Shown here piece after piece: positions 9,925 through 17,720 of a DNA stretch of 64,000 nucleotides. The stretch's first letter is position 1; each line of letters begins with the position of its first letter. The notes beneath the pieces were generated by a model. It was not told where the DNA came from. It saw only the letters and a program-made list of their open reading frames with translations, and did not search any database. Origin of the DNA: Candidatus Hydrogenedentota bacterium (lineage in GTDB: Bacteria; Hydrogenedentota; Hydrogenedentia; Hydrogenedentales; JAGMZX01); contig JAKQEQ010000085.1 in NCBI GenBank assembly GCA_029556545.1, forward strand, positions 1-64,000, in the 5' to 3' direction. The position numbers were made by a program, and so were the translations under genes.

Positions 9925-10851
9925 ATGAGCATGCACACGTCACGACGCGATTTTCTGCGGACGGTATCGGCGGGCGCGGCGGCGGCCGCGTTGGGCGGGG
10001 CGCTGCCCGCCTTCGCGCAGGCCCCCAAGCGAACCTTCGGCATTTCGCTCGCCTTCTGGTCGTTGCATCGGACCGTAGGCAAGAAGGAAGGACAGGTCTC
10101 CGCGCTCGACGTGCCGAAGATGGCCCGCGAAGAATTCGGCATCGACGCCGTCGAACTGGTGAACCACATGCTGGCCTCAGACGAGAAGCCGTACCTCGAC
10201 GAGTTCGCCAGGAACGCCGCCGCGGCGAACACGAAGATACTGCTCATCATGGTCGACGGCCAGGGCGACGTCGGATCGCGCAGCGAGAACATCCGCGGGC
10301 GCTGCGTTGAAAACCACAAGAAATGGATCGACATCGCGGCGGATTTCGGCTGCCACTCGATCCGCATGAACTGGGGCGGCGCGCCGAAGGAGTTCCTGAC
10401 GAACGCCGAGGAGTTGCAGGCGTTCATCGAACGGTCCGTGCCGGGGTTCCAGTCGCTGTGCGTCTACGGAGAGACGAAGAACGTCAACATCCTGCTCGAA
10501 AACCACTGGGGACCGTCGTCCTACCCCGACATTGTCGAGCGGCTCATCGCCGCCATCGACCACCCGCGCTTCGGCATGCTCCCCGATTTCGGCAATTTCC
10601 CCGAGGACGTGGACCGCTATGACGCGATCGACCGCCTGATGAAGCACGCGAAAGCCGTATCCGCCAAGTGCTACGACTTCGATGACGCCACCGGCGAGGA
10701 AACGACCATGGACTTCCCGCGCATCCTCGATGTCGTCTGCGACAAGCACGGCTACGACGGCTACATCGGCATCGAATACGAGGGCAACCGCCTCCCCGAG
10801 CGCGACGGCATCCTCGCGTGCAAGAAACTGCTCGAAAAGCTCCGCGGCTGA
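9925..10851 (+). CDS. Tat-exported sugar phosphate isomerase/epimerase-like TIM-barrel protein
   Basis: 308 residues. The N-terminus SRRDFLRTVSAG followed by an Ala-rich stretch and a FAQA-like cleavage site is a Tat signal. The rest is an AP-endonuclease-2/xylose-isomerase-type TIM barrel with metal-ligand candidates in ENHWG, DFGNF and IEYEG. Such proteins are common in carbohydrate-degrading planctomycete-like bacteria and act on sugars or inositols; the substrate is unknown. The SD-like AAGGGAG lies nine bases before the ATG at 9925; the Met two codons later is an alternative. Confidence 0.87.
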   Translation: MSMHTSRRDFLRTVSAGAAAAALGGALPAFAQAPKRTFGISLAFWSLHRTVGKKEGQVSALDVPKMAREEFGIDAVELVNHMLASDEKPYLDEFARNAAAANTKILLIMVDGQGDVGSRSENIRGRCVENHKKWIDIAADFGCHSIRMNWGGAPKEFLTNAEELQAFIERSVPGFQSLCVYGETKNVNILLENHWGPSSYPDIVERLIAAIDHPRFGMLPDFGNFPEDVDRYDAIDRLMKHAKAVSAKCYDFDDATGEETTMDFPRILDVVCDKHGYDGYIGIEYEGNRLPERDGILACKKLLEKLRG

Positions 10852-10862
10852 CCATAGGAGCG

Positions 10863-10879
10863 GGGGCGTCCCGCCCGTG
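10863..10879 (-). repeat. single-hairpin copy of the dispersed palindromic element
   Basis: GGGCGTCCCGCCCGTG matches the GC-rich hairpin half of the two-hairpin element seen at 38618, 45752, 49092 and 60433, in reverse orientation. It sits between two convergent genes, where it could serve as a bidirectional terminator. Confidence 0.55.
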
Positions 10880-10914
10880 ATTGCACCGGGTGTGCCCCCC
10901 GATGAAAGCGTGAA

Positions 10915-11142
10915 CTACGCGCGGCGTGGCGCGCGCTCGTGAATCCTGTCCTTGGCGCGCGCCCACTCGTCGAACCGCGCGACGCCCTCGTGAACACGCC
11001 GCTCCCTGGCCTCGAGGACATCGCGATGCCACGCGGGGACCGGAACCTCGTCCGGCGTGCGCAGCAGGTCGTCCCAGACCGCCTCCAACACCTGGAGTTT
11101 TTCGGAAATGGACATCCGGTCGAGTGGAAGGGTGACTTCCAT
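10915..11142 (-). CDS. addiction-module component, TIGR02574-like putative antitoxin (orphan)
   Basis: 75 residues. The text resembles the small TIGR02574 family: MSISEKLQVLEAVWDDL near the N-terminus, then PAWHRDVLEARERR. These proteins usually precede a RelE/ParE-type toxin gene. Here no toxin follows: the next sequence downstream is a repeat and a convergent gene. A good SD (GGAGG) lies five to six bases before the ATG. It comes 57 bases after the three-Cys-motif gene on the same strand and may be the last gene of that run. Family call is by recognition only. Confidence 0.7.
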   Translation of the reverse strand: MEVTLPLDRMSISEKLQVLEAVWDDLLRTPDEVPVPAWHRDVLEARERRVHEGVARFDEWARAKDRIHERAPRRA

Positions 11143-11199
11143 AACGCCTCCGTTCTCAACCGAATGCTACCACTCGCGGAAAATGACCGCAATTCACCG

Positions 11200-11949
11200 C
11201 TACAATCCCGCGCGGCGGGAAACCCTCGGGACCGCCGCGGAGGCCTCCGGCATCTCGTCCCACGTGCGACCGTCCAGCAGGCGGCCCGCCTTCTTCTTGT
11301 TCACGCCGCCCCACTGCTTGAAAAAGAACGGCACGCCCGCGTCCGCGCACTGGTCCCGAATCTCACGCACCCAGCCCGCATCCATCGCCCGCGCCTTCGG
11401 CCCCGACTCGCCCCCGACGATCACCCAGTCAATCCCGCGTAAATCGAGGTCCGGCAACGGGCCGAGCAGCGGTTCGAGCGACAGGAACTTCACGTGCGCG
11501 CCCGTCTCGCGCAAGTCGTCGATTCGCCGCGCATACGCGCCATTCTCGACGCTCACGCCCATCCAGATGTGCCCCGCCCACGGCAACTCCCCGCTCAACG
11601 CGCGCAGCCGCGCCGACCGCTTCGTCAACACCTGGTACCGGTGCCAATGCGCGCGGTTCATCACGTCGAACACGCGCAGCACGAACGACGCCGGCACCTC
11701 CTGGTGGAACAAATCGCTCATCGAATTCACGAATATCGTCTGCGGCTTCCGCCACGACAACGGCAACGCGAGCGCCTGCTCATGCAGCGTCAACCGGAAC
11801 CCGTTCGCGTAATTCGCCGACCCCATCGCCGCCAGCCGCTTCGCCATCCGCTCGGCGTAACACATCTTGCAGCCGGGGCTGATCTTCGTGCACCCCGTCA
11901 GTGGATTCCACGTCGATTCCGTCCACTCTATCGCCGAGGTCTGGGCCAT
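11200..11949 (-). CDS. three-Cys-motif protein (phage Gp37/Gp68 family, DUF5131)
   Basis: 249 residues. The N-terminus has [14 protein letters not shown] followed by Cys20-x6-Cys27-x2-Cys30-Y, the metal or Fe-S binding motif that names the family. Later blocks ([44 protein letters not shown]) are characteristic. The fold is thought to be radical-SAM-like, but the reaction is unknown to me. It begins 41 bases after tcmP, its usual partner, and is very probably co-transcribed with it. Its base composition is as GC-rich as the core genes, unlike TcmP. An SD-like GTAGGA lies upstream of the ATG. Confidence 0.9.
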   Translation of the reverse strand: MAQTSAIEWTESTWNPLTGCTKISPGCKMCYAERMAKRLAAMGSANYANGFRLTLHEQALALPLSWRKPQTIFVNSMSDLFHQEVPASFVLRVFDVMNRAHWHRYQVLTKRSARLRALSGELPWAGHIWMGVSVENGAYARRIDDLRETGAHVKFLSLEPLLGPLPDLDLRGIDWVIVGGESGPKARAMDAGWVREIRDQCADAGVPFFFKQWGGVNKKKAGRLLDGRTWDEMPEASAAVPRVSRRAGL

Positions 11950-11990
11950 AACCTGTTCCTACCTTGCGCATCTATTATACACGTTGGTAC

Positions 11991-13178
11991 TCATGACTGC
12001 TCGTTATGCGACTTTCCGGATGTCTCGTTGAGCCCTGCTGTCTTGTAAGACAATCTGACCCGTGGGGACGACGACTTGTAATATTTCCAGGCCAAGTAGA
12101 AGGAATTCTTTCGAGCGTTCTTGCCGCTTTCAAGATCGGTCACCAGCAGCACATCTTGACCTTGAAGCTCTCGGAGGATAGCCGTCGTGTGCTTCGGCAA
12201 GAATCCGCTCTCAAGAGTAAACCGATATATCGCTCGATTATCGGGACTACAGTCTCCGATGAATGCAATCACATCCTGTCGAAAGACATCCAGCTTCTTT
12301 GCATCTCTATCTTCAGGAAGCAGAGGCAGGTATCCATACCCTATTAGGTCATCATCAATACTATAATTTGCCTCACCCGTGACTGTGTCTTGGCGCCAGC
12401 ACACTTCGAGAAACTTTTCTAGTCCAAGAAGCACGCTGCTTCCGAATATTACGCCATAGATGTTCGCGCCGGCATCTTTTTCGATGGAAAACGGCGCCAC
12501 AAAGTAGTCACAGTCATGCGGAATCTGCTTCCGATAATATTCATGGCATATGTATCTATGTATATGCTTCGATTTGACTCCACGCATCGTTTCCTCGGCA
12601 ATTGGGAAATACTGTTGAATAGAGCCCTCAGTAATGAAGCGTCGGATAATGCTCGACGAAATAAAGAAAAGCAAATCCGTTGTGGAACATTGAATCAGAA
12701 GTCTAAATATCGACTCGTTTACTTCCTTGATGCCGCATTGATCTATGATAACCAGATTGGCTGTGTGTCTGTCCTGAATCAAGGTCAGATTGTCTTCGAA
12801 CGCCTCCGAGAACGGCTTCCGCGAATATTCCACTTTACACCGCAAATCGGCTAGTCGTCGGTCTACCAGCGCCTCCAGAGCATTAATCTTGTCTGGGTCG
12901 ACATCATTGAAGTGGACGTGCACGGGGATAGCACAATTCTGAGAGTCGCTTGAGACTGAGAGGTAAGGGCGTAATTCATTAAGAATAACTAGTGGCGATC
13001 CGGGGTTTCCGGCGGCATCCATCCCAGGGCCAGCGAAGAAATCATAAATATGCACCTGTTCAAATTGCTTCTTGGAGAGAAATACTGGTAGCCACTCACG
13101 AACGTACCCTCGAAAGATCTCTAGCTTTAGCAGTGTCGCCGCATCGTAATCGCGCTCGTGAAAGCCTATTCTTTGCAT
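11991..13178 (-). CDS. tcmP: three-Cys-motif partner protein TcmP
   Basis: 395 residues. The N-terminus has IYDFFAGPGMDAAGNPGSPL (about 44-63), the methyltransferase-like motif I block of the TcmP family, which is encoded next to Gp37/Gp68 three-Cys-motif proteins. The middle contains VIIDQCGIKEVNE. The C-terminal third is predicted helical, with a short winged-helix-like stretch near 325-350, but I cannot assign it. The gene is strikingly AT-richer than both neighbours and uses AT-ending codons freely, suggesting recent acquisition. GGGGGAAG precedes the ATG. It follows the SANT/HTH-like gene by 55 bases. The pair's function is undescribed as far as I know; mobile or defence associations are suspected. 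Confidence 0.88.
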   Translation of the reverse strand: MQRIGFHERDYDAATLLKLEIFRGYVREWLPVFLSKKQFEQVHIYDFFAGPGMDAAGNPGSPLVILNELRPYLSVSSDSQNCAIPVHVHFNDVDPDKINALEALVDRRLADLRCKVEYSRKPFSEAFEDNLTLIQDRHTANLVIIDQCGIKEVNESIFRLLIQCSTTDLLFFISSSIIRRFITEGSIQQYFPIAEETMRGVKSKHIHRYICHEYYRKQIPHDCDYFVAPFSIEKDAGANIYGVIFGSSVLLGLEKFLEVCWRQDTVTGEANYSIDDDLIGYGYLPLLPEDRDAKKLDVFRQDVIAFIGDCSPDNRAIYRFTLESGFLPKHTTAILRELQGQDVLLVTDLESGKNARKNSFYLAWKYYKSSSPRVRLSYKTAGLNETSGKSHNEQS

Positions 13179-13233
13179 GTTATCTTCCCCCTTCGGCTAT
13201 GCCGACGTCCAGTCGTGACTGATGCCCGATAGT

Positions 13234-13743
13234 TCATTTTTCGATAAGCCCGTGCTTGCACAGGCGGGATCGTATGCCCCCGGGCTGACGCTGGAGATGC
13301 GCCGCAATCTCCGCAATTGTCTGTCCCTCGTGAAATGCGGAGCGCAGCACGTCGTCTTCCTCGACGGTCCATTTCTCGTACGCCCGAGGATGGGTCTTGC
13401 GAACTTGTCGTAGAGACTTCTCGTCGACGGCGCTGTCTCGCTTCCGGTCACGGTGCCGGCGGACGATCAGGACGTCCTTTTCTTCTTTGACCGTTGCAAC
13501 GCCCGTGGTCTTTTCTTCTCTCTTGATCTCGGAGAGCGCGGCCTGAAGTTTTTCAACCGCGGACGAGAAGTTCCACGTGGTAAGGCGACTGGCAATGAAA
13601 TCGAAGCCGTGGGCGGTAATCGAGCGGCTTCCGGTATTTCGTATGTAGTCCAGGACTGCCGGACGCAGTGCGTCTATCTGGGACTCGATTTCGGTAAGCT
13701 GCGTCTTCAGATCGAGGTATCTCCTCAGGCGGTCATCAATCAT
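13234..13743 (-). CDS. putative DNA-binding protein with C-terminal SANT/HTH-like domain
   Basis: 169 residues from the ATG at 13743, chosen because AGAGGGA lies about seven bases upstream; the frame is open a little further only from TTG. The N-terminal half is helical and charged (possible coiled coil about 5-30). The C-terminal 45 residues read W-T-x-E-E-D-x-x-L then T-I-A-E-I-A-A-H-L and a basic R-S-R-L-C-K-H-G-L. This is the Myb/SANT-like helix-turn-helix seen at the ends of some bacterial helicase-associated proteins. It lies 55 bases upstream of tcmP, so it could regulate or work with the TcmP/three-Cys pair. No enzymatic motif is visible. Confidence 0.65.
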   Translation of the reverse strand: MIDDRLRRYLDLKTQLTEIESQIDALRPAVLDYIRNTGSRSITAHGFDFIASRLTTWNFSSAVEKLQAALSEIKREEKTTGVATVKEEKDVLIVRRHRDRKRDSAVDEKSLRQVRKTHPRAYEKWTVEEDDVLRSAFHEGQTIAEIAAHLQRQPGGIRSRLCKHGLIEK

Positions 13744-13954
13744 GGTTTCGTTCCCTCTCAATGGCGCATTCCCATAACCGCGAAGGAGTCCCCAGACCCG
13801 CGCTCAGCGGTGGCGCGAGCGGTTGCATTGCTACTCTCGGATGATTGCTGAGAAATGGCTTGGTTGTCAAACAAATAGCGCGTCGCGCGCTTTCTCGGGG
13901 TGAAGACAGCGGCAACCGCATTCATGCGGGGTGAAAAGAAGACTCCCCTCCGCC

Positions 13955-14100
13955 AGAGCCCGCTTCAGCGCGGCTTTTCAACCGCTTCAGCACTGAAGCC
14001 ATCCGGAAAGCGGCGCTGAAGCGCCCTGTCCGGAAAGGCACCCCCTGCACCCCTGCTAAAGCAGGGTGCAAAGAGGAGCGCGCTGAAGCGCGCTGACAAG
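13955..14100. repeat. cluster of short palindromes in a gene-free stretch
   Basis: The stretch 13744-14253 has no credible gene. It holds several hairpins: 13984-13999 (GCTTCAG arms), 14012-14025 (GGCGC-tgaa-GCGCC), 14047-14069 (GCACCCCTGC-taaa arms) and 14078-14093 (GCGCGC-tgaa-GCGCGC). GGAAAGGC/CCGGAAAG words recur between them. An open frame across it (13922-14323, minus) translates only the repeats. This looks like a REP-type repeat cluster between the TcmP run and VapBC. Confidence 0.7.
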
Positions 14101-14253
14101 TCGTCCGCGCTATCCGGGACATGCGGCACGATTCGACCGCGACTCCGTCAAGAATCCGGCAACTCGGCGGTAATAGCGGAACAGCACCCTTTTCAAGTCT
14201 GATGATGACGACAAACTCCCCGGAATGTGTCGAGGGTCCAGGGAGCCTGACGT

Positions 14254-14661
14254 TCACAAGTCGTAGAGCGGGAGTGGACTGGAAGAGAAATGCTTGCGGT
14301 TGAAGGTGGCGATGCTGTCGCACCCTTGTGCCGCGGCGAGTGCGGCGATGTAAGCGTCCGCGAATTCCTGGTTATCACGTCTCGCCCGCGCGATCGCCTC
14401 GTGAACCAGCGTTGCGTCCACGACCTCCAACGCCGGCAGCGAGAGGGCCGCGAGCAACGCCTGCAAAACGCTCTCCCGCGATGCTCCATATGCGGTGCGC
14501 AGGGTCCACGCCACTTCGAAGAAGACCGGCGGGCCCGTAACCAAGCCGACCTTGCCGCGCGCGGCCTCGCGGAACAGCCGCGCAGCCGACGCGTGTTGTC
14601 CCTCTTCGTCTCGGGTGAGAAAACGCAGGAACACGTTGGAGTCCACGAACACGCGCTTCAT
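14254..14661 (-). CDS. vapC: VapC-family PIN-domain toxin
   Basis: 135 residues. The PIN-domain acidic residues are visible: Asp in VDSNVFLRF at the N-terminus, Glu in PVFFEVAW (about 49), and the C-terminal Asp in NQEFADAYIAALA followed by the late F-N-R-K-H-F block. PIN toxins cleave specific RNAs. It overlaps the AbrB-type antitoxin stop codon by an ATGA junction, the usual antitoxin-first order. Expression should be autoregulated through the operator at 14972-15003. Confidence 0.92.
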   Translation of the reverse strand: MKRVFVDSNVFLRFLTRDEEGQHASAARLFREAARGKVGLVTGPPVFFEVAWTLRTAYGASRESVLQALLAALSLPALEVVDATLVHEAIARARRDNQEFADAYIAALAAAQGCDSIATFNRKHFSSSPLPLYDL

Positions 14662-14900
14662 TCACGGACGCCCTTCGTGCGACGCACTACGGCGTCAAGC
14701 ATCGCCGCCCGCTCCTTGGCCGGAGAGACGCGCTTGCCGAAACAGCCCTCGAGAGCAAAGAAGTCCGGGGCTTTGCGCACCACAATCGCGTCCTGCGCCG
14801 CCTCGAGCACCACGCGCTCGTGCGGCTCGATGCCCAGTTGCTTGCGCAACGACAGGGGCAGCGTAATCTGCCCCTTTGCGGAGACGGTCGCGACTTTCAT
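14658..14900 (-). CDS. vapB: AbrB/SpoVT-family antitoxin (VapB-like)
   Basis: 80 residues from the ATG at 14900. The N-terminus KVATVSAKGQITLPLSLRKQLGI is the swapped-hairpin AbrB DNA-binding fold; the C-terminal half is the toxin-binding tail. Neutralises the VapC encoded directly downstream (ATGA overlap). The open frame continues to 14993, but that part covers the promoter and would disrupt the family N-terminus, so the internal Met is used. Confidence 0.92.
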   Translation of the reverse strand: MKVATVSAKGQITLPLSLRKQLGIEPHERVVLEAAQDAIVVRKAPDFFALEGCFGKRVSPAKERAAMLDAVVRRTKGVRE

Positions 14901-14964
14901 CGGTGTCACGGTCCTTTCGGCGTTTCCGGTGCTTTTCGAGCGGGAGCAACCGGCGTCTTTACTT

Positions 14965-15003
14965 ATTGTATCAGGTAAAGACACGGCAGTCAATCTTTAC
15001 CTG
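14965..15003 (-). promoter_or_regulatory. vapBC promoter with inverted-repeat operator
   Basis: Reading the minus strand, TTGACT (14993-14988), a 17-base spacer and TACAAT (14970-14965) form a near-consensus promoter ending about 65 bases before the vapB start. A perfect 10-bp inverted repeat (CAGGTAAAGA at 14972-14981 and TCTTTACCTG at 14994-15003) puts one arm in the spacer and one just upstream of -35. This is as expected for an operator bound by the VapB-VapC complex. Confidence 0.75.
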
Positions 15004-15117
15004 CAGCCGCGCGGCACCCGAGTCGCGCCGAGTGGAATCCGTTAGCCCCATGTGCGCTTTGGCGGTGTCCTGGCCACATTGCAGGAAGGCAAGATGCGCC
15101 GCGCGTGCCGCGGCCCT

Positions 15118-16347
15118 TCACGATAGCCGGAATTCGGCGACGACCTCGACGTGCGGCGTATGGGGGAAAAGGTCTACGGCCTGCACTTCATGCAGGCGGT
15201 AGACTTTCAACAGGTCCGGCAATTCGTGGGCGAGTTGTTGCGGATTGCACGACACGTAAACGAGCAGCGGCGCGCGCAACGCGCGGAGCCGTTTAATCAC
15301 CTTGGCCTGCAGTCCCGCGCGGGGCGGGTCCACGACGACCGCGCTCTCGGGCGGCAGGCCCGTCGAACGCTCCAGGTCGAGCAGATACCGCTTCGTGTCG
15401 GCGGTGATGAACGCGACATTTGCGACGCCGTTCGCGCGGGCGTTGTCGCGTCCGTCCAGGGTGGCCTGGGCGACGCTCTCGACGGAGTACACCCGCTCGA
15501 CGAGGTCCGCGCACGCCAGCGCGATGCCCCCCGAGCCGCCGTAGAGATCGTACAGGAATCGCGGCCGCCACGCCCGCACCGTCGCGCGAATCTTCCCGTA
15601 CAAGAGTTCCGTTGCGAGCGTGTTGGTCTGGAAGAAGCCGGCGGGCGAAATGTGGAACAGAAGTTCGCGCGGCGCGGCCTCGTCGGGAACGATCAGCCGT
15701 TCGCGAATGCGCGGCGGCCCGTGCAACACCTCGACTGTCTCGGGCAGCGATCCGTCCGCCGCGCCGCGATGAACCCCGTGCTGGACACTCGTCGCGGGAA
15801 ACGCATCCAACACCACCCGCACGAACGACGCCTTGTCGAACGACTCGCCGCGCGTCAGCAGCACGACCATCCGCTCGCCGGTCCGCTTCCCTTCCCGCAC
15901 CAGCAAAGCCCGCAACGTGCCCTCGCCCGTGCGCGGGTCCCACGCGCGCAGCCCCCGCGCCTCGGCCCACCCGCGCACCGCCGCGAGCAACCTGTCGAGT
16001 CCCTCCGGGCCGATGCGGCATTCGTCGATGGCCAGCGGCGCGAACCAGCGCCCCCGCTGCTTGAACCCGAGCACCGTCTCGCGCACGAAGTCCGGCGGCG
16101 GCGGCGCGTCATAGCGCTTCCGCGCGAAGGTCGGGTCCACCTTGTTCCGGTAATGCCAGACCGCCGGCGACGGCGTCACCGGTATCGGGAATGGCCAGCA
16201 CTCGCCGAATAACGCCTCGAGCATGGCCGCCTTCCGCGCCGCCTGCTCCGCATACGGGACGTCCTGCGCCGTGCACCCGCCGCACACCCCGAAGTGGGGG
16301 CAGAGGCCGCCGGCGCGGTCTGTTCCGATCTCGTCTTGGGGCGTCAT
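15118..16347 (-). CDS. rlmD: TrmA/RlmD-family 23S rRNA (uracil-5-)-methyltransferase
   Basis: 409 residues. An N-terminal Fe-S site is present (Cys16-x5-Cys22-x2-Cys25, with a further Cys in ECRIGP near 155), but no TRAM domain, so the protein is shorter than E. coli RlmD. The C-terminal SAM fold carries LYGGSGGIALACAD, YSVES, VVDPPRAGL and VYVSCNP with the catalytic Cys. It methylates U at C5 in rRNA; RlmD versus RlmC-type specificity is not certain. It lies nine bases downstream of the HAD gene on the same strand. Confidence 0.88.
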   Translation of the reverse strand: MTPQDEIGTDRAGGLCPHFGVCGGCTAQDVPYAEQAARKAAMLEALFGECWPFPIPVTPSPAVWHYRNKVDPTFARKRYDAPPPPDFVRETVLGFKQRGRWFAPLAIDECRIGPEGLDRLLAAVRGWAEARGLRAWDPRTGEGTLRALLVREGKRTGERMVVLLTRGESFDKASFVRVVLDAFPATSVQHGVHRGAADGSLPETVEVLHGPPRIRERLIVPDEAAPRELLFHISPAGFFQTNTLATELLYGKIRATVRAWRPRFLYDLYGGSGGIALACADLVERVYSVESVAQATLDGRDNARANGVANVAFITADTKRYLLDLERSTGLPPESAVVVDPPRAGLQAKVIKRLRALRAPLLVYVSCNPQQLAHELPDLLKVYRLHEVQAVDLFPHTPHVEVVAEFRLS

Positions 16348-16356
16348 GGTCTTCTC

Positions 16357-17127
16357 TTACGAATCCAATAGCGCAGCGATCTCCCTCAAGTGCCCGATTA
16401 CCGCGTCGGGTTCGAGGTCGCCGGGTTGCGGCGCGAACGGTTCGGCGGGCGCGAACTGGGTGGTGTGAATCATGGCCATGCCGGCGCGCTTCGCGCCTTG
16501 CACGTCCGCGAGCCAATTATCGCCCACGTAGACTGCTTCGGACGGCGCGACGCCGAGTTGATCGAGCACGGTCGTGAACGTGATCGGGTGCGGCTTGCAG
16601 TACCCGAGGTCGCCTGAGACCACGACGCACGCGAACAGGTCCGCGAGGCCGCCGCGCTCGAGCCCTTCGCGGATGGCCGCGCCGTTCGGGTAGTTCGAGA
16701 GCAGGGCCAGGGGCCGCCGCGCGGCCAGCCGTTCGAGCACGCCGCGCGCGTATCCGGGTGTGTCGATCACGTCGAGGAACGCCTCGTGGCGCACGCGCAG
16801 CAGGTGATCAAGTTCGGCCTCGGACGGGTCCCGGCCATACAGTTCGCGGACCATCGCCATCGTGATGTCGCGCAGGTCGTTTTCCCGATACGCCGGGGGA
16901 TCGCCCGCGTAGGGGGCCATGCGGTTGCGGTCGCGAATCGCGGCCACGCGCGCTTCGTCCGGCGTGGGATAGTGCCGCGCGAGGCCGCGCGTCAAGGCCG
17001 CGTCCAGGCGCGCGATCTCGGGCCGCCCGAAGGGAATGATCGTGTTTCCGTAGTCGAAGACGACGGCCTTCAGGCGTTCGGGGCACAGGGTCATGTGGGG
17101 CGTTCCATTCCGGGCCGCGCCGGTCAT
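16357..17127 (-). CDS. HAD-superfamily hydrolase (subfamily IA)
   Basis: 256 residues from the ATG at 17127, which overlaps the acyltransferase stop as ATGA; the longer frame to 17247 lies inside the acyltransferase gene. Motif I is VVFDYGNT (nucleophile Asp, second position Gly as in several IA members), motif II LLSNYP, motif III Lys in GYCKPHP and motif IV VGDNWLADVQGA. It is a likely phosphatase or phosphoglycolate-type enzyme acting on a small molecule; the substrate is unknown. Confidence 0.85.
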   Translation of the reverse strand: MTGAARNGTPHMTLCPERLKAVVFDYGNTIIPFGRPEIARLDAALTRGLARHYPTPDEARVAAIRDRNRMAPYAGDPPAYRENDLRDITMAMVRELYGRDPSEAELDHLLRVRHEAFLDVIDTPGYARGVLERLAARRPLALLSNYPNGAAIREGLERGGLADLFACVVVSGDLGYCKPHPITFTTVLDQLGVAPSEAVYVGDNWLADVQGAKRAGMAMIHTTQFAPAEPFAPQPGDLEPDAVIGHLREIAALLDS

Positions 17128-17720
17128 TGCGGCTCCGACGGCACCGTGACGCCGAACATGGCGACGAGGTCCAGGTGGCGGCGGAGGGTCGAGTAGACGC
17201 GCTGCTCGGTGCGGTGTGCGATGAGGGAGGCCGGGTACCCGGCCCAAATCTCGAAGGGGCCGATATCCTTGCTGATGACGCTGCCCGGCCCGATAACCGC
17301 GCCCTCGCCGATGGTCACGCCCGGACCGATGTAGGCGTGCGCGCCGATGTAGCAGTTCGGTCCGATGCGGATGGGCTCGGTGATGTGGGGGGTGAGCCGC
17401 CAGTGGACGTCAGTCCCGCGCATGACGTGGTTCGTGTCGCGCACCACGCAGTATTCCGAGATGCGCGTGCCCGCGCCGATCTCGAGGATGGTGTTGCAGT
17501 GCAGGAGCGCGAAGTCGCCGATCTCGACGTCGTCCCCCAGCAGGATACGACCGTCCTTGTGCGTCCGCAGGACCACGCCCTCGCCGATGACGCAGCGGTC
17601 GCCCGCCTCGACGGGACCCTTGATCTCGATACGGCCGCCGAGAAATTGGACGTCGTGCCCGTGCCGGGCAAACTGCCGCCCGAGCCGCCAACGCCGCCAC
17701 CATTGTCTGAACCCTGCCAT
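17124..17720 (-). CDS. hexapeptide-repeat (left-handed beta-helix) acyltransferase
   Basis: 198 residues dominated by the hexapeptide pattern: CVIGEG, RILLGD, IEIGAG, IRIGPNCYIGAHAYIGPGVTIGEGAVIGPGS. The active-site-type His is in CVVRDTNHVM. It is similar to CysE/WbbJ-like O-acetyltransferases that modify sugars or lipids. It is the first gene of a run with the HAD hydrolase and the RNA methyltransferase. The acceptor is unknown. Confidence 0.87.
   Translation of the reverse strand: MAGFRQWWRRWRLGRQFARHGHDVQFLGGRIEIKGPVEAGDRCVIGEGVVLRTHKDGRILLGDDVEIGDFALLHCNTILEIGAGTRISEYCVVRDTNHVMRGTDVHWRLTPHITEPIRIGPNCYIGAHAYIGPGVTIGEGAVIGPGSVISKDIGPFEIWAGYPASLIAHRTEQRVYSTLRRHLDLVAMFGVTVPSEPQ

Noticed and set aside
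13922-14323. A 133-codon minus-strand frame upstream of vapC's 3' end
   Set aside because: It translates only the palindromic repeats and has no SD.
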